Positions 1-5,627 of a stretch of 5,627 nucleotides of DNA are shown piece by piece. Each line of letters begins with the position of its first letter. The first letter of the stretch is position 1. The position numbers and the translations under genes are program-made. This DNA is from an uncultured bacterium (GTDB lineage Bacteria > DUMJ01), in NCBI GenBank assembly GCA_937958695.1, contig CALGNK010000028.1, forward strand, positions 1 to 5,627, written 5' to 3'. The notes under the pieces are model-generated. The model ran no database searches. It was not told the origin of the DNA and saw only the letters and a program-made list of their open reading frames with translations.

Positions 1-34
1 AGATTTTGCAGGGTTATGGGTCTTATACAGGGGT

Positions 35-154
35 AAAAATTTATAGAAATTTTTGATGTAAGATGCCCTGGTAGGGTATTTTCATATACCCGGTGTGAGC
101 ATAGAGACATAGGATGTCCGAACTCCTGTCCGAATTTCAGCCCTAATCGGGGAC
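35..154. other. Gene-free, GC-richer block with small inverted and direct repeats
   Basis: This stretch before the first promoter has no convincing gene. At 35-54 an 8-bp AT-only inverted repeat (35-42 with 47-54, loop 43-46) ends in five T and could be a weak terminator for something left of the window. At 74-91, GGGTAT and ATACCC form a 6-bp stem with a 6-base loop. GTCCGAA occurs twice, at 116-122 and 128-134, 12 bp apart. The second copy can also pair through GTCC (128-131) with GGAC (151-154), or through CCGA (130-133) with TCGG (147-150). The block from about 61 to 154 is visibly richer in G+C than its surroundings, which in an AT-rich thermophile can mark structured RNA or a mobile-element end. 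I could not match it to a known RNA or element. Three + strand frames open at the left edge stop at 36, 45 and 54, and none is recognisable as the end of a gene. Confidence 0.4.
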
Positions 155-183
155 TTGCAAAAGGTCAAATTTATATGTATAAT
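155..183 (+). promoter_or_regulatory. Sigma-70-type promoter for the solute-binding protein gene
   Basis: TTGCAA (155-160) matches the -35 consensus at four of six positions. It is followed by a 17-base spacer and a perfect TATAAT (178-183). Transcription would start near 190, giving a leader of about 140 bases before the binding-protein start. The GTCCGAA direct repeats end about 20 bases upstream of the -35 box, where an activator could bind, but no regulator can be named. Confidence 0.7.
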
Positions 184-214
184 CTTATTAAAATAAAAAT
201 GAAAGGGGATGAGA

Positions 215-274
215 ATGGAAGTAAGAGAGGGGACCTTCTATAAAAATAGGCAAATTTCCGTCAAGTTACACTGA
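215..274 (+). CDS. Candidate 19-codon leader ORF
   Basis: A short reading frame inside the predicted leader of the binding-protein transcript starts with ATG at 215 and stops at TGA 272-274. A purine-rich AAAGGGG (202-208) lies six bases upstream at normal ribosome-binding spacing. The peptide (MEVREGTFYKNRQISVKLH) is basic, has no membrane or signal-like stretch and resembles nothing I know. A second ATG at 199 opens a 14-codon frame but has no comparable binding site. It could be a regulatory upstream ORF, or the ribosome-binding match may be chance in purine-rich DNA. No codon-conservation evidence is available, so confidence is low. Confidence 0.22.
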   Translation: MEVREGTFYKNRQISVKLH

Positions 275-331
275 AAGGGTAGTCTATTAGAGAGTTTTAA
301 AATCAAAAATTGTAAGCGGAGGTGTAAGTTT

Positions 332-2278
332 ATGAGAAGAATATTAGTAAGCTTACTCGTCGTAAGTCTTTTGATGAGTCTATTTTTAGGTTTTGTCTCT
401 ATTTCATTTGCTCAGAAGAAGTACAACGAAGCCCCAATGCTAGCTGAATTAGTAAAAGCTGGAAAACTTCCACCAGTTGAGCAAAGGTTACCTAAAAATC
501 CTATGGTTATGCCCCTATATTTCCAAAAACAGATCGGTAGGTATGGTGGAACTTTGAAACTTATTCAGGTTCTTTGGCGTGCTGATTTAAGCTTTGTAAT
601 GACAGAAAGATTTGTAACAGCAGATCCAATGCTATCGGACAACTTTATACCAGAGATACTAGAGAGTTTTGATGTTAGCTCTGATTCTAGAATATTCACA
701 TTCAAGATAAGAGAAGGATTAAAATGGTCTGATGGGGTAGCAGTTACTACTGAAGACGTTTTATTTACTTGGGAAGACGTATTGCTAAATAAGCAGATTA
801 CTCCGGTTTTTCCTCCAGACCTAACAGTGAGTGGAGAGGTACCAGCATTAGAAATTGTTGATAAATATACTTTTAAGATAAAATTCCCTAAATCTTACGG
901 AACCTTTATTGAGAGATTATCTATGTGGCATAGTGCTGGTGACTATAGTACCCTATTTCTCTTACCTAAACATTATCTAAAACAATTCCATATTAAATAT
1001 ACACCACAAAGCGAGTTGGAAAAGGTATTAAAAGAAGAAGGTTATGGTAAAGATGAGTGGTGGAAGTTATTTAACAGAAAGGTTGCCGGAACTAGACCCT
1101 GGGATAATGAACCGGATATAGGAGCTCCTGGGCTTTATCCATGGATAGCTGAAAAGAAGCTTACTCCAACTATGTATTCTTACGTTAGAAATCCTTATTA
1201 TTATAAAGTAGATCCGCAAGGGAATCAGCTTCCTTATATAGATAGAGTATATCATGACTTGTTAAAGGAAACTAAGCTTGTTCTACCTAAAGTTATAGCT
1301 GGAGAGGTAGATTATGAGAGAGGATTCCTCAAGTTTAGTGACATACCGGTACTAAAGCAGTATGCAAAGAATAGAGGATATAGAATAATGATCACAACAC
1401 GTGACTTAGGTACATGGGTCCAGTTTTTCTTTAATCTTACCTATGATAAAGACCCTGTCCTTGCAAAGATTATTCATGACGAAAGATTTAGAAAAGCTAT
1501 GTCTTTAGCGATAGATCGTAAAGCTATATCATCTTCTATATTTTTTGGATATGCAGAGCCATATCAAGCATCTTTATTCCCAGATTCTAGATATATGGTG
1601 CCTGGAGCTTTAGAGGCTTATGCAAAATATGATGTAAGAACCGCTAACAAACTCTTAGATGAAATGGGATTAAAGCGTGGCCCAGATGGATTTAGATTAA
1701 GGCCAGATGGAAAGAAACTTAGTATACCACTAGAATACTTTGAGGTAAACTCCTATCAGGCACCTGTGACAGAGATGGTCGTTAAATATTGGCGTAACAT
1801 TGGAGTAGAAGTTGTTCCAAAGATGATAACCGGATCTTTGTGGACTCAGAGAAATGAGGCTAATGAAACAGTTATGACTTCTTGGCATCAGTGTTCTTCA
1901 ACAGACCCAGAATTCACAGGGAACGCTGGTGGATGGTTTACTATTGGTGCACCCACTTTCTATGGTAATGCAGTTGCTCCTTTATGGAGCAGATGGTTCA
2001 GAACAGAAGGAAAGGAAGGGAAAGAACCCCCTAAAGAAATAAAAGAGATTGTAGGATGGGGAGAAATATTAAGATACTCCCCTAACCCTAAAGAAAGGGT
2101 TGAAGCAGGCAAAAAGTTAGTCCAGTCTCAGGCAGAAAAGGTTTGGAGAATTGGAGTATGTTCTGCTCCTTTTGTAGCTATAATTAATGATAAGCTAAGA
2201 AATGTTCCAGAAAAGGGACCAGATGTACATTCTTGCTTTGTTCTTTTTGCTGCAGAGCAGATATTCTTTAGTAAATAG
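332..2278 (+). CDS. ABC transporter solute-binding protein, family 5 (peptide/oligosaccharide type)
   Basis: This is a secreted binding protein that would capture a peptide or oligosaccharide outside the membrane and deliver it to Dpp/Opp-type permeases. Residues 1-27 are a signal peptide: MRR, a long hydrophobic core, then SFA before Q28. There is no lipobox cysteine, so it is probably released or periplasmic rather than a lipoprotein. SBP_bac_5 hallmarks are visible: the FTFKIREGLKWSDG motif with TTEDVLFTWE (about 122-148), RNPYYYKVDPQGNQLPYID (286-304), and RFRKAMSLAIDRKAI (385-399). At 648 residues it is longer than classical DppA/OppA (about 540). The N-terminal pattern (APMLAELVKAGKLPPVEQRLP, 34-54) is typical of a large subgroup often found near glycoside hydrolases, so a sugar ligand is plausible. 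The start is supported by GGAGGTG at 318-324, seven bases before ATG. The gene has its own promoter and terminator and converges on two permease genes. The ligand cannot be read from sequence. Confidence 0.92.
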   Translation: MRRILVSLLVVSLLMSLFLGFVSISFAQKKYNEAPMLAELVKAGKLPPVEQRLPKNPMVMPLYFQKQIGRYGGTLKLIQVLWRADLSFVMTERFVTADPMLSDNFIPEILESFDVSSDSRIFTFKIREGLKWSDGVAVTTEDVLFTWEDVLLNKQITPVFPPDLTVSGEVPALEIVDKYTFKIKFPKSYGTFIERLSMWHSAGDYSTLFLLPKHYLKQFHIKYTPQSELEKVLKEEGYGKDEWWKLFNRKVAGTRPWDNEPDIGAPGLYPWIAEKKLTPTMYSYVRNPYYYKVDPQGNQLPYIDRVYHDLLKETKLVLPKVIAGEVDYERGFLKFSDIPVLKQYAKNRGYRIMITTRDLGTWVQFFFNLTYDKDPVLAKIIHDERFRKAMSLAIDRKAISSSIFFGYAEPYQASLFPDSRYMVPGALEAYAKYDVRTANKLLDEMGLKRGPDGFRLRPDGKKLSIPLEYFEVNSYQAPVTEMVVKYWRNIGVEVVPKMITGSLWTQRNEANETVMTSWHQCSSTDPEFTGNAGGWFTIGAPTFYGNAVAPLWSRWFRTEGKEGKEPPKEIKEIVGWGEILRYSPNPKERVEAGKKLVQSQAEKVWRIGVCSAPFVAIINDKLRNVPEKGPDVHSCFVLFAAEQIFFSK

Positions 2279-2290
2279 CTAAGAAGAGAA

Positions 2291-2346
2291 ATAAAATACA
2301 GGCTGAGCGTCTGTTTTAAATAGTAGAGGCCCAGCCTGTATTTTAT
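2291..2346. terminator. Long hairpin, probable bidirectional terminator
   Basis: A perfect 15-bp inverted repeat pairs 2291-2305 (ATAAAATACAGGCTG) with 2332-2346. After one mismatch the stem can extend inward through 2307-2308/2329-2330 and 2310-2312/2325-2327. The outer arms are T-rich on whichever strand is transcribed, so RNA from either direction would form a GC-containing stem followed by a U-rich tail. It lies 13 bases after the binding-protein stop and overlaps the stop and final arginine codons of the convergent permease gene, so it can end both transcripts. Confidence 0.85.
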
Positions 2347-3458
2347 CTAGAATATGGATCAGCGGCATCTCTTAGACCATCGCCTAAGAAATTAAACATT
2401 AGGACAGTTATAAAGACAAAAAGACAAGGGATAAGAACCCAAGGATGATTAGTCATTACGTTTAGATCTTGAGCTTGTTGTAAGAGTATTCCCCAACTTA
2501 TAGCTGGAGGTTGCAAACCTAAGCCAAGAAAGCTCAGAGCTGTTTCTCCTAATATCATATTTGGAATAGATAGTGTCACAGAGACTATTATATAACTAAG
2601 AAACGAAGGAAGAAAATGTTTAAATATAATCCTTAAATTGCTACAACCTACTAACCTAGCTGCTGTAATAAAGTCTTCTTCTTTTAAAGAGAGAAATTTC
2701 CCTCTTGTTACTCTAGCTAATCCGCACCATCCAACAGCTGAAAGTATTATGGTAATGGCAAAATACGTCTTTGTTATAGGCCAATTTCTTGGCAATGCGG
2801 CAGATAGAGACATCCAAAGAGGAATAGTAGGTATAGAAACAAGAAAATCAACTCCTCTCATTATAACTTCATCAACTGTTCCACCTAAATATCCAGCCAA
2901 ACCTCCCAATAGTAATCCTAGAATAAGGCTTAAGGCAATTCCTACTAATCCTATAGTTAGAGATATACGGGCTCCATATAGAATCCTAGAAAAGATATCC
3001 CTACCTAAATTATCCGTCCCAAATAGAAATATTACACCATCCTCTACACCAAAAAGGTGAATATCACTTTCAAACAATCCCCAGAGCTTATATGGCTCTC
3101 CTCTATAGAAGAATCTTATTGGATATTTCTTTTCTGGATCCGGGACGACCTCTCTAAGGAATGTCTCAAAATTCATCCTTACATTAAATCCATAAACAAA
3201 GGGTCTAGTAAGTTTGCCATCATCTATAATATGTATTGGAGTTGGAGGAATAAATATATGTTCGTCAAAGCTAGTTTCTGGGGTATAAGGAGCAAGAAAT
3301 TCGCAGAACGCAGCTATAAAATACAAAATACCTAATATCCATAAAGCTATAATCGCTAATTTATGTCTCTTAAACTTCCACCAAATTAGTTGCCACTGAG
3401 ATGCTAGATATATCTTTTCTTCTAGAGATATTTCTACTTTTTCATACATCTCTTCCAT
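2343..3458 (-). CDS. ABC transporter permease, DppC/OppC type
   Basis: This is an inner-membrane permease subunit of a peptide/oligosaccharide importer, expected to pair with the DppB-type subunit encoded just upstream. The protein has a cytoplasmic N-terminus of about 33 residues and a first membrane segment at about 34-55. The family motif FLFGTDNLGRDIFSRILYGAR spans 144-164, with further hydrophobic segments at about 166-190, 203-222, 231-248, 284-305 and 339-358. The EAA loop that contacts the ATPase is clear at about 248-285 (ARVTRGKFLSLKEEDF, then AARLVG). The C-terminus GDGLRDAADP is a family hallmark. At 371 residues it exceeds classical DppC (about 300). The excess lies mainly between the first membrane segment and the GTDNLGRD motif (about 58-145), predicted to be outside the membrane. 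The start is set by AGGAGG (3464-3469) five bases before ATG. The upstream permease stop (3468-3470) overlaps this site, leaving nine bases between the genes, so the two should be co-translated. The substrate is unknown. Confidence 0.92.
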   Translation of the reverse strand: MEEMYEKVEISLEEKIYLASQWQLIWWKFKRHKLAIIALWILGILYFIAAFCEFLAPYTPETSFDEHIFIPPTPIHIIDDGKLTRPFVYGFNVRMNFETFLREVVPDPEKKYPIRFFYRGEPYKLWGLFESDIHLFGVEDGVIFLFGTDNLGRDIFSRILYGARISLTIGLVGIALSLILGLLLGGLAGYLGGTVDEVIMRGVDFLVSIPTIPLWMSLSAALPRNWPITKTYFAITIILSAVGWCGLARVTRGKFLSLKEEDFITAARLVGCSNLRIIFKHFLPSFLSYIIVSVTLSIPNMILGETALSFLGLGLQPPAISWGILLQQAQDLNVMTNHPWVLIPCLFVFITVLMFNFLGDGLRDAADPYSR

Positions 3459-3467
3459 CTTTTCCTC

Positions 3468-4460
3468 CTACCCATATCTGATTCTAGGATCTATCCAAGC
3501 TAATATAATATCAGAAATTAAAGAACCTATTATTACTAATGTACTAATTATTAATAAAAAACTTCCAGCTAAAAACATATCTTGAGCCATCAATGCTTCT
3601 AAAAAGAGTGGTCCAGTGGTAGGTATATTTAAAACGATCGAAGCCAAAGCTTCTCCAGAGAAGATACCTGGTAAAAGCCACCCAATAGTGCTAAGTAGTG
3701 GATTAATAGCCATTCTTATAGGATATTTAAACAACAACTTCCTTTCTGAAAGTCCCTTAGCCCTAGCGGTAATGACATATGCCTTTCTCAGCTCATCTAG
3801 AAGACATCCTCTTATAATACGAATGATGCTAGCTGTTCCACCTATGCCCAAAGCTAAAACTGCAACCATTATATGTTTCATCATATCCAAAAACTTCCAA
3901 ATATTCCAAGATACTGATAGATATTCATATGAGAATAGTCCCATCGGGTTATAGTTAAAATATGTCAGACTTATAAATATAACTATAAGAGCGATGAAAA
4001 ATCCAGGTAGAGACATGCCTATAAATCCCAAGAAAGTAAAGAAATAATCACCAAAAGAGTATTGATGAGTGGCTGAATAAACTCCAATAAAGAAACCTAC
4101 TCCCCAACTAAATAGTAAAGATAAAATAGCGATGAAAGAGGACAACATTATTCTTTCTCTTATAAGCTCTCCCACAGGTTTATCATAGGCAAAAGACCTT
4201 CCTAAGTCTCCGTATCTAATTATATTCCAAATCCAAATAAAATACTGTAAATACAAAGGTCTATCCAATCCATAACGAGCCCTTAATCTTACCACTTCTT
4301 CTTGAGCGATTTTATAACCTCTACTTTGTAACTGTAATACATACATAGTTAAAAAATCTCCAGGAGGAAGCTGAATGATAACAAAAGAGACTACTGATAT
4401 TAGTATTAGAAGAGGTATCATAAATAAAAACCTACGGATTAAATATGTTTTAAATGACAT
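3468..4460 (-). CDS. ABC transporter permease, DppB/OppB type
   Basis: This is the partner membrane subunit of the DppC-type permease. I choose ATG at 4458-4460 (330 residues). It has GGAGGG at 4466-4471 five bases upstream and starts MSFKTYLIRRFLF, the usual family N-terminus. The in-frame ATG six codons earlier (4476-4478) has no ribosome binding site and would place the GGAGGG inside the gene. Features in order: first membrane segment (about 11-30), LPPGD just after it, RYGLDRP (62-68), GDLGRSF (84-90), hydrophobic segments at about 106-128, 139-166, 195-212, 252-268 and 298-322, the EAA loop at about 213-246 (RIIRGCLLDELRKAY, TARAKGLS), and the family C-terminus IDPRIRYG. Length is normal for DppB (about 335). 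The gene is first in a two-gene operon behind an extended -10 promoter. No ATPase genes follow; the operon ends at the bidirectional hairpin, so the ATP-binding subunits must be encoded elsewhere or shared. Confidence 0.92.
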   Translation of the reverse strand: MSFKTYLIRRFLFMIPLLILISVVSFVIIQLPPGDFLTMYVLQLQSRGYKIAQEEVVRLRARYGLDRPLYLQYFIWIWNIIRYGDLGRSFAYDKPVGELIRERIMLSSFIAILSLLFSWGVGFFIGVYSATHQYSFGDYFFTFLGFIGMSLPGFFIALIVIFISLTYFNYNPMGLFSYEYLSVSWNIWKFLDMMKHIMVAVLALGIGGTASIIRIIRGCLLDELRKAYVITARAKGLSERKLLFKYPIRMAINPLLSTIGWLLPGIFSGEALASIVLNIPTTGPLFLEALMAQDMFLAGSFLLIISTLVIIGSLISDIILAWIDPRIRYG

Positions 4461-4465
4461 ATCTA

Positions 4466-4471
4466 CCCTCC
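4466..4471 (-). promoter_or_regulatory. Ribosome binding site that fixes the DppB-type start
   Basis: GGAGGG on the - strand lies five bases before the ATG at 4460. The longer in-frame start at 4478 would put this site inside the coding region and has only AT-rich sequence in front of it. Confidence 0.8.
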
Positions 4472-4544
4472 AACGCATATAGTTTTAAATATCTAAAACC
4501 CATTTTTAAATTAATCTTACCCTGATTGCCAACTTTTTTATACT

Positions 4545-4553
4545 ATTATACCA
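4545..4553 (-). promoter_or_regulatory. Extended -10 promoter for the permease operon
   Basis: On the - strand TGGTATAAT is a perfect extended -10 element (TGn plus TATAAT; hexamer 4545-4550). No good -35 box is seen at 16-18 bases, which extended -10 promoters can tolerate. Transcription would start near 4538, leaving a leader of about 78 bases. The place where a -35 box would lie (about 4568-4573) coincides with the left edge of the GH38-like remnant, so the rearrangement may have altered this promoter. Confidence 0.65.
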
Positions 4554-4568
4554 TAGTTTTAAAAAGAT

Positions 4569-4899
4569 CATTTAGTGTTGATAGATGATAATAAGAATCT
4601 AATACCTGTTCAATATAAGGCATATTCATTTTTCCTAGAGGTACTTAGATCTACTTTTCCGGATGAGAATATTCCAGAAGAGGGATATGTTTTTCAAGGT
4701 GGACTAAGAATAGTTTTCACAGCCGAGGATGTCCCTGGTTATGGATATAAGACGTACTATCTAAAACATTTTGGAGGTGAAGAGGTTACCCCCTCAGTAA
4801 AGGTAGAAGATATGTACAAAGGACAGGTAACAGAGAGTGGAGTAAGGGCTAGCTCTATACATACACTAGAGAATCAATTTTATAAGGTTACAGTAAATG
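4569..4899 (+). pseudogene. Fragment resembling a GH38 alpha-mannosidase
   Basis: An open + strand frame reads HLVLIDDNKNLIPVQ, then GGLRIVFTAEDVPGYGYKTYYL and, near its end, LENQFYKVTV. This order matches the stretch of family 38 glycoside hydrolases (alpha-mannosidases) leading into the C-terminal domain. There, the motifs 'D..G..VP.Q', 'F.AEDVP..GY.TY.L' and 'LENEFYRV' occur in sequence. Only about 110 residues are present, against roughly 800-1000 for a whole enzyme, and the catalytic domain is absent. There is a stop in frame at 4560-4562, no ribosome binding site before the GTG at 4575, and no + strand promoter. The similarity ends near 4896-4905, although the frame stays open to 4988 as the antisense of the HD-GYP gene. 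I therefore call it a remnant left by deletion or rearrangement. The frame is free of stops, suggesting the event is recent. The family call rests on motif recall, not a search. Confidence 0.55.
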
Positions 4900-5553
4900 C
4901 AGGGATAGGTTGGAGTAAATCCTCAAATAAGCAGATACCACCTCAGGGTCGTATAGCTTACCGCTATTCATTCTTAGTTCCTCGATGACATCCTCTATCG
5001 AAGAGGCAGGCCTATAGGGTCTATGTGATGTCATAGCCTCTACCACATCAGCTACCGCTAAGATTCTTGCCGGCAATAGAATCTCACCCTGTTTTAGGCC
5101 ATTTGGATATCCTGACCCATCAAGTCTCTCATGATGTTGTAGTATTATCTCTGCTACATCAGATAGAAAATTAACCTTTTTAAGGATCTCATAACCAACT
5201 TTAGGATGTATTTTTACCATCTCAAACTCTAAAGCGTTTAGTCTTGCCGGTTTATTAAGTATCTCTCCCGGTATGGCAATCTTTCCTATATCATGCAAGA
5301 GCCCTGCAATCCTTATCTTTTCTATCTCTTTTTGAGGTAGATTTAGTTCTTCTGCTATTAAAGATGCTATCTCAGAAACCTTCTTCTGATGCCCAAATGT
5401 GTATGGGTCCTTTATCTCTACAATAGATGATAGGAGTTCAATTGTCTCTTGAAATGTCCTTTTCAGCTCTTCTATACTTCCCTTTAAAGAGTTAGTAAGC
5501 CTTTTAATCTCTGTAATATCTATAAGCGCAACAATTATTCTATCACTGTTCAT
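4888..5553 (-). CDS. HD-GYP domain protein, probable c-di-GMP phosphodiesterase
   Basis: HD-GYP proteins hydrolyse the second messenger c-di-GMP in the cytoplasm. With the ATG at 5551-5553 the protein has 221 residues. Residues 5-18 (IIVALIDITEIKRL) look like the last strand of a PAS/PAC domain, followed by a helical linker (about 18-45). The HD-GYP domain runs from about 45 to 211. Visible signature residues are H55 in DPYTFGHQ, HDIGK (87-91), H116 in IHPKVG, HHERLDGSGYP (140-150), and the VADVVEAMTSHRPYR stretch (167-181), ending with SGKLYDPEVVSAYL. All expected metal and GYP residues are present, so it should be active. The start is supported by AGGAGGG five bases upstream; an in-frame ATG at 5581-5583 would add ten residues, MDYPPPRRDE, running through a C9 tract. 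The final residues (about YSNLSLHLL) and the stop lie at or in the antisense of the GH38-like fragment, so the original 3' end may have been replaced. No terminator is seen after it. Confidence 0.85.
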   Translation of the reverse strand: MNSDRIIVALIDITEIKRLTNSLKGSIEELKRTFQETIELLSSIVEIKDPYTFGHQKKVSEIASLIAEELNLPQKEIEKIRIAGLLHDIGKIAIPGEILNKPARLNALEFEMVKIHPKVGYEILKKVNFLSDVAEIILQHHERLDGSGYPNGLKQGEILLPARILAVADVVEAMTSHRPYRPASSIEDVIEELRMNSGKLYDPEVVSAYLRIYSNLSLHLL

Positions 5554-5627
5554 CTCATCCCTCCTCGGGGGGGGGTAATCCATTTTAAATAAAGATATTG
5601 CTCATTTTCACCTTTATTACATCTTAT
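5550..5627 (-). CDS. Partial CDS: end of a PAS-like domain, upstream half of a split PAS-HD-GYP gene
   Basis: From the right edge an open - strand frame reads CNKGENEQYLYLKWITPP and then RGGMR before TGA (5550-5552). The segment looks like the middle strands of a PAS sensor domain (a 'kdG..rylewritP' pattern). The missing last strand of that domain is the start of the HD-GYP protein (IIVALIDITE). The two halves are in different frames, and the switch falls at nine consecutive C (G on +, 5567-5575). With ten C, or seven, the frame continues as ITPPPRRDEMNSDRIIVAL without a stop. As written, the TGA overlaps the HD-GYP ATG in an ATGA arrangement. Only 25 residues are visible, so the PAS assignment is modest and leans on what follows. 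Confidence 0.55.
   Translation of the reverse strand: MRCNKGENEQYLYLKWITPPRGGMR
5559..5565 (-). promoter_or_regulatory. Ribosome binding site that favours the short HD-GYP start
   Basis: AGGAGGG on the - strand sits five bases before ATG 5553. It lies directly after the C9 tract and before the ATGA overlap, so ribosomes finishing the upstream PAS-like frame could restart here. Confidence 0.6.
5567..5575 (-). repeat. C9 homopolymer tract at a frame junction
   Basis: Nine consecutive C on the coding strand (G on the + strand) in an AT-rich region lie exactly where the PAS-like frame and the HD-GYP frame should join. Such tracts change length by replication slippage and are also prone to polymerase slippage and to sequencing error. 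Confidence 0.9.

Noticed and set aside
1-164. Open - strand frame of 54 codons running off the left edge, with an ATG at 110
   Set aside because: No ribosome binding site, an odd composition rich in Cys, Pro and His, and no recognisable motif. It covers the structured block and is probably chance, though it is cut by the edge so this is not proven.
1067-1255. 62-residue - strand ORF
   Set aside because: It lies wholly inside the well-supported binding-protein gene in antisense, with no motifs and no start signals.
2638-3060. 140-residue + strand ORF
   Set aside because: Antisense of the DppC-type permease, whose EAA loop and GTDNLGRD motif show which strand is coding.
3057-3335. 92-residue + strand ORF
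   Set aside because: Antisense shadow of the N-terminal part of the DppC-type permease, with no motif.
3616-3954. 112-residue + strand ORF
   Set aside because: Antisense of the DppB-type EAA region, with no independent support.
4900-4988. Right-hand part of the GH38-like open frame as genuine coding sequence
   Set aside because: The GH38 pattern stops near 4899, and beyond it the other strand encodes the conserved C-terminus of HD-GYP. The continued open frame is best explained as antisense.
5554-5583. Longer HD-GYP start at ATG 5583 through the C9 tract
   Set aside because: The strong AGGAGGG site lies inside it and points to the ATG at 5553. I found no comparable site before 5583, and the PPPRRDE stretch is better explained as the frame junction of a split PAS domain.
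1-5627. tRNA, rRNA or CRISPR array
   Set aside because: No T-arm-like motif with a cloverleaf, no rRNA signature and no regularly spaced repeats were seen on either strand. The only short direct repeat (GTCCGAA twice) is too small for an array.

Overview
The window looks like chromosome from an AT-rich thermophilic bacterium. Gene content and style (a large family-5 solute-binding protein, Dpp/Opp-type permeases, an HD-GYP protein, a GH38 remnant) resemble Dictyoglomus or Thermotogales, but this is an inference from protein style; there is no marker gene here.

Layout: positions 1-331 hold no convincing gene. They contain a GC-richer block with small inverted and direct repeats, then a good sigma-70-type promoter, a 19-codon candidate leader ORF and a strong ribosome binding site. 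A secreted ABC-transporter solute-binding protein follows on the + strand (332-2278). It converges on two permease genes on the - strand: a DppC/OppC type (2343-3458) and, upstream of it, a DppB/OppB type (best start 4460). A long hairpin at 2291-2346 sits at the convergence point and should terminate transcription from both sides. The two permease genes form a tight operon behind an extended -10 promoter at 4545-4553. No ATPase subunits lie in the window.

Between the permease promoter and the right-hand gene is a roughly 330-base fragment that reads like part of a GH38 alpha-mannosidase. It is cut at both ends and its right end overlaps the 3' end of the next gene. At the right is a c-di-GMP phosphodiesterase-like HD-GYP gene on the - strand with all visible signature motifs intact. 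Its upstream part, reading as the end of a PAS domain, is in another frame and is separated from it by a run of nine C. Adding one C (or removing two) would join them into one PAS-HD-GYP protein. With nine C the upstream frame stops in an ATGA overlap with a well-placed HD-GYP start.

Together the binding protein and permeases could form the extracytoplasmic and membrane parts of one peptide or oligosaccharide importer with ATPases encoded elsewhere. The alpha-mannosidase remnant hints that the locus once dealt with mannose-containing glycans. The most interesting signal is the homopolymer at the PAS/HD-GYP junction.
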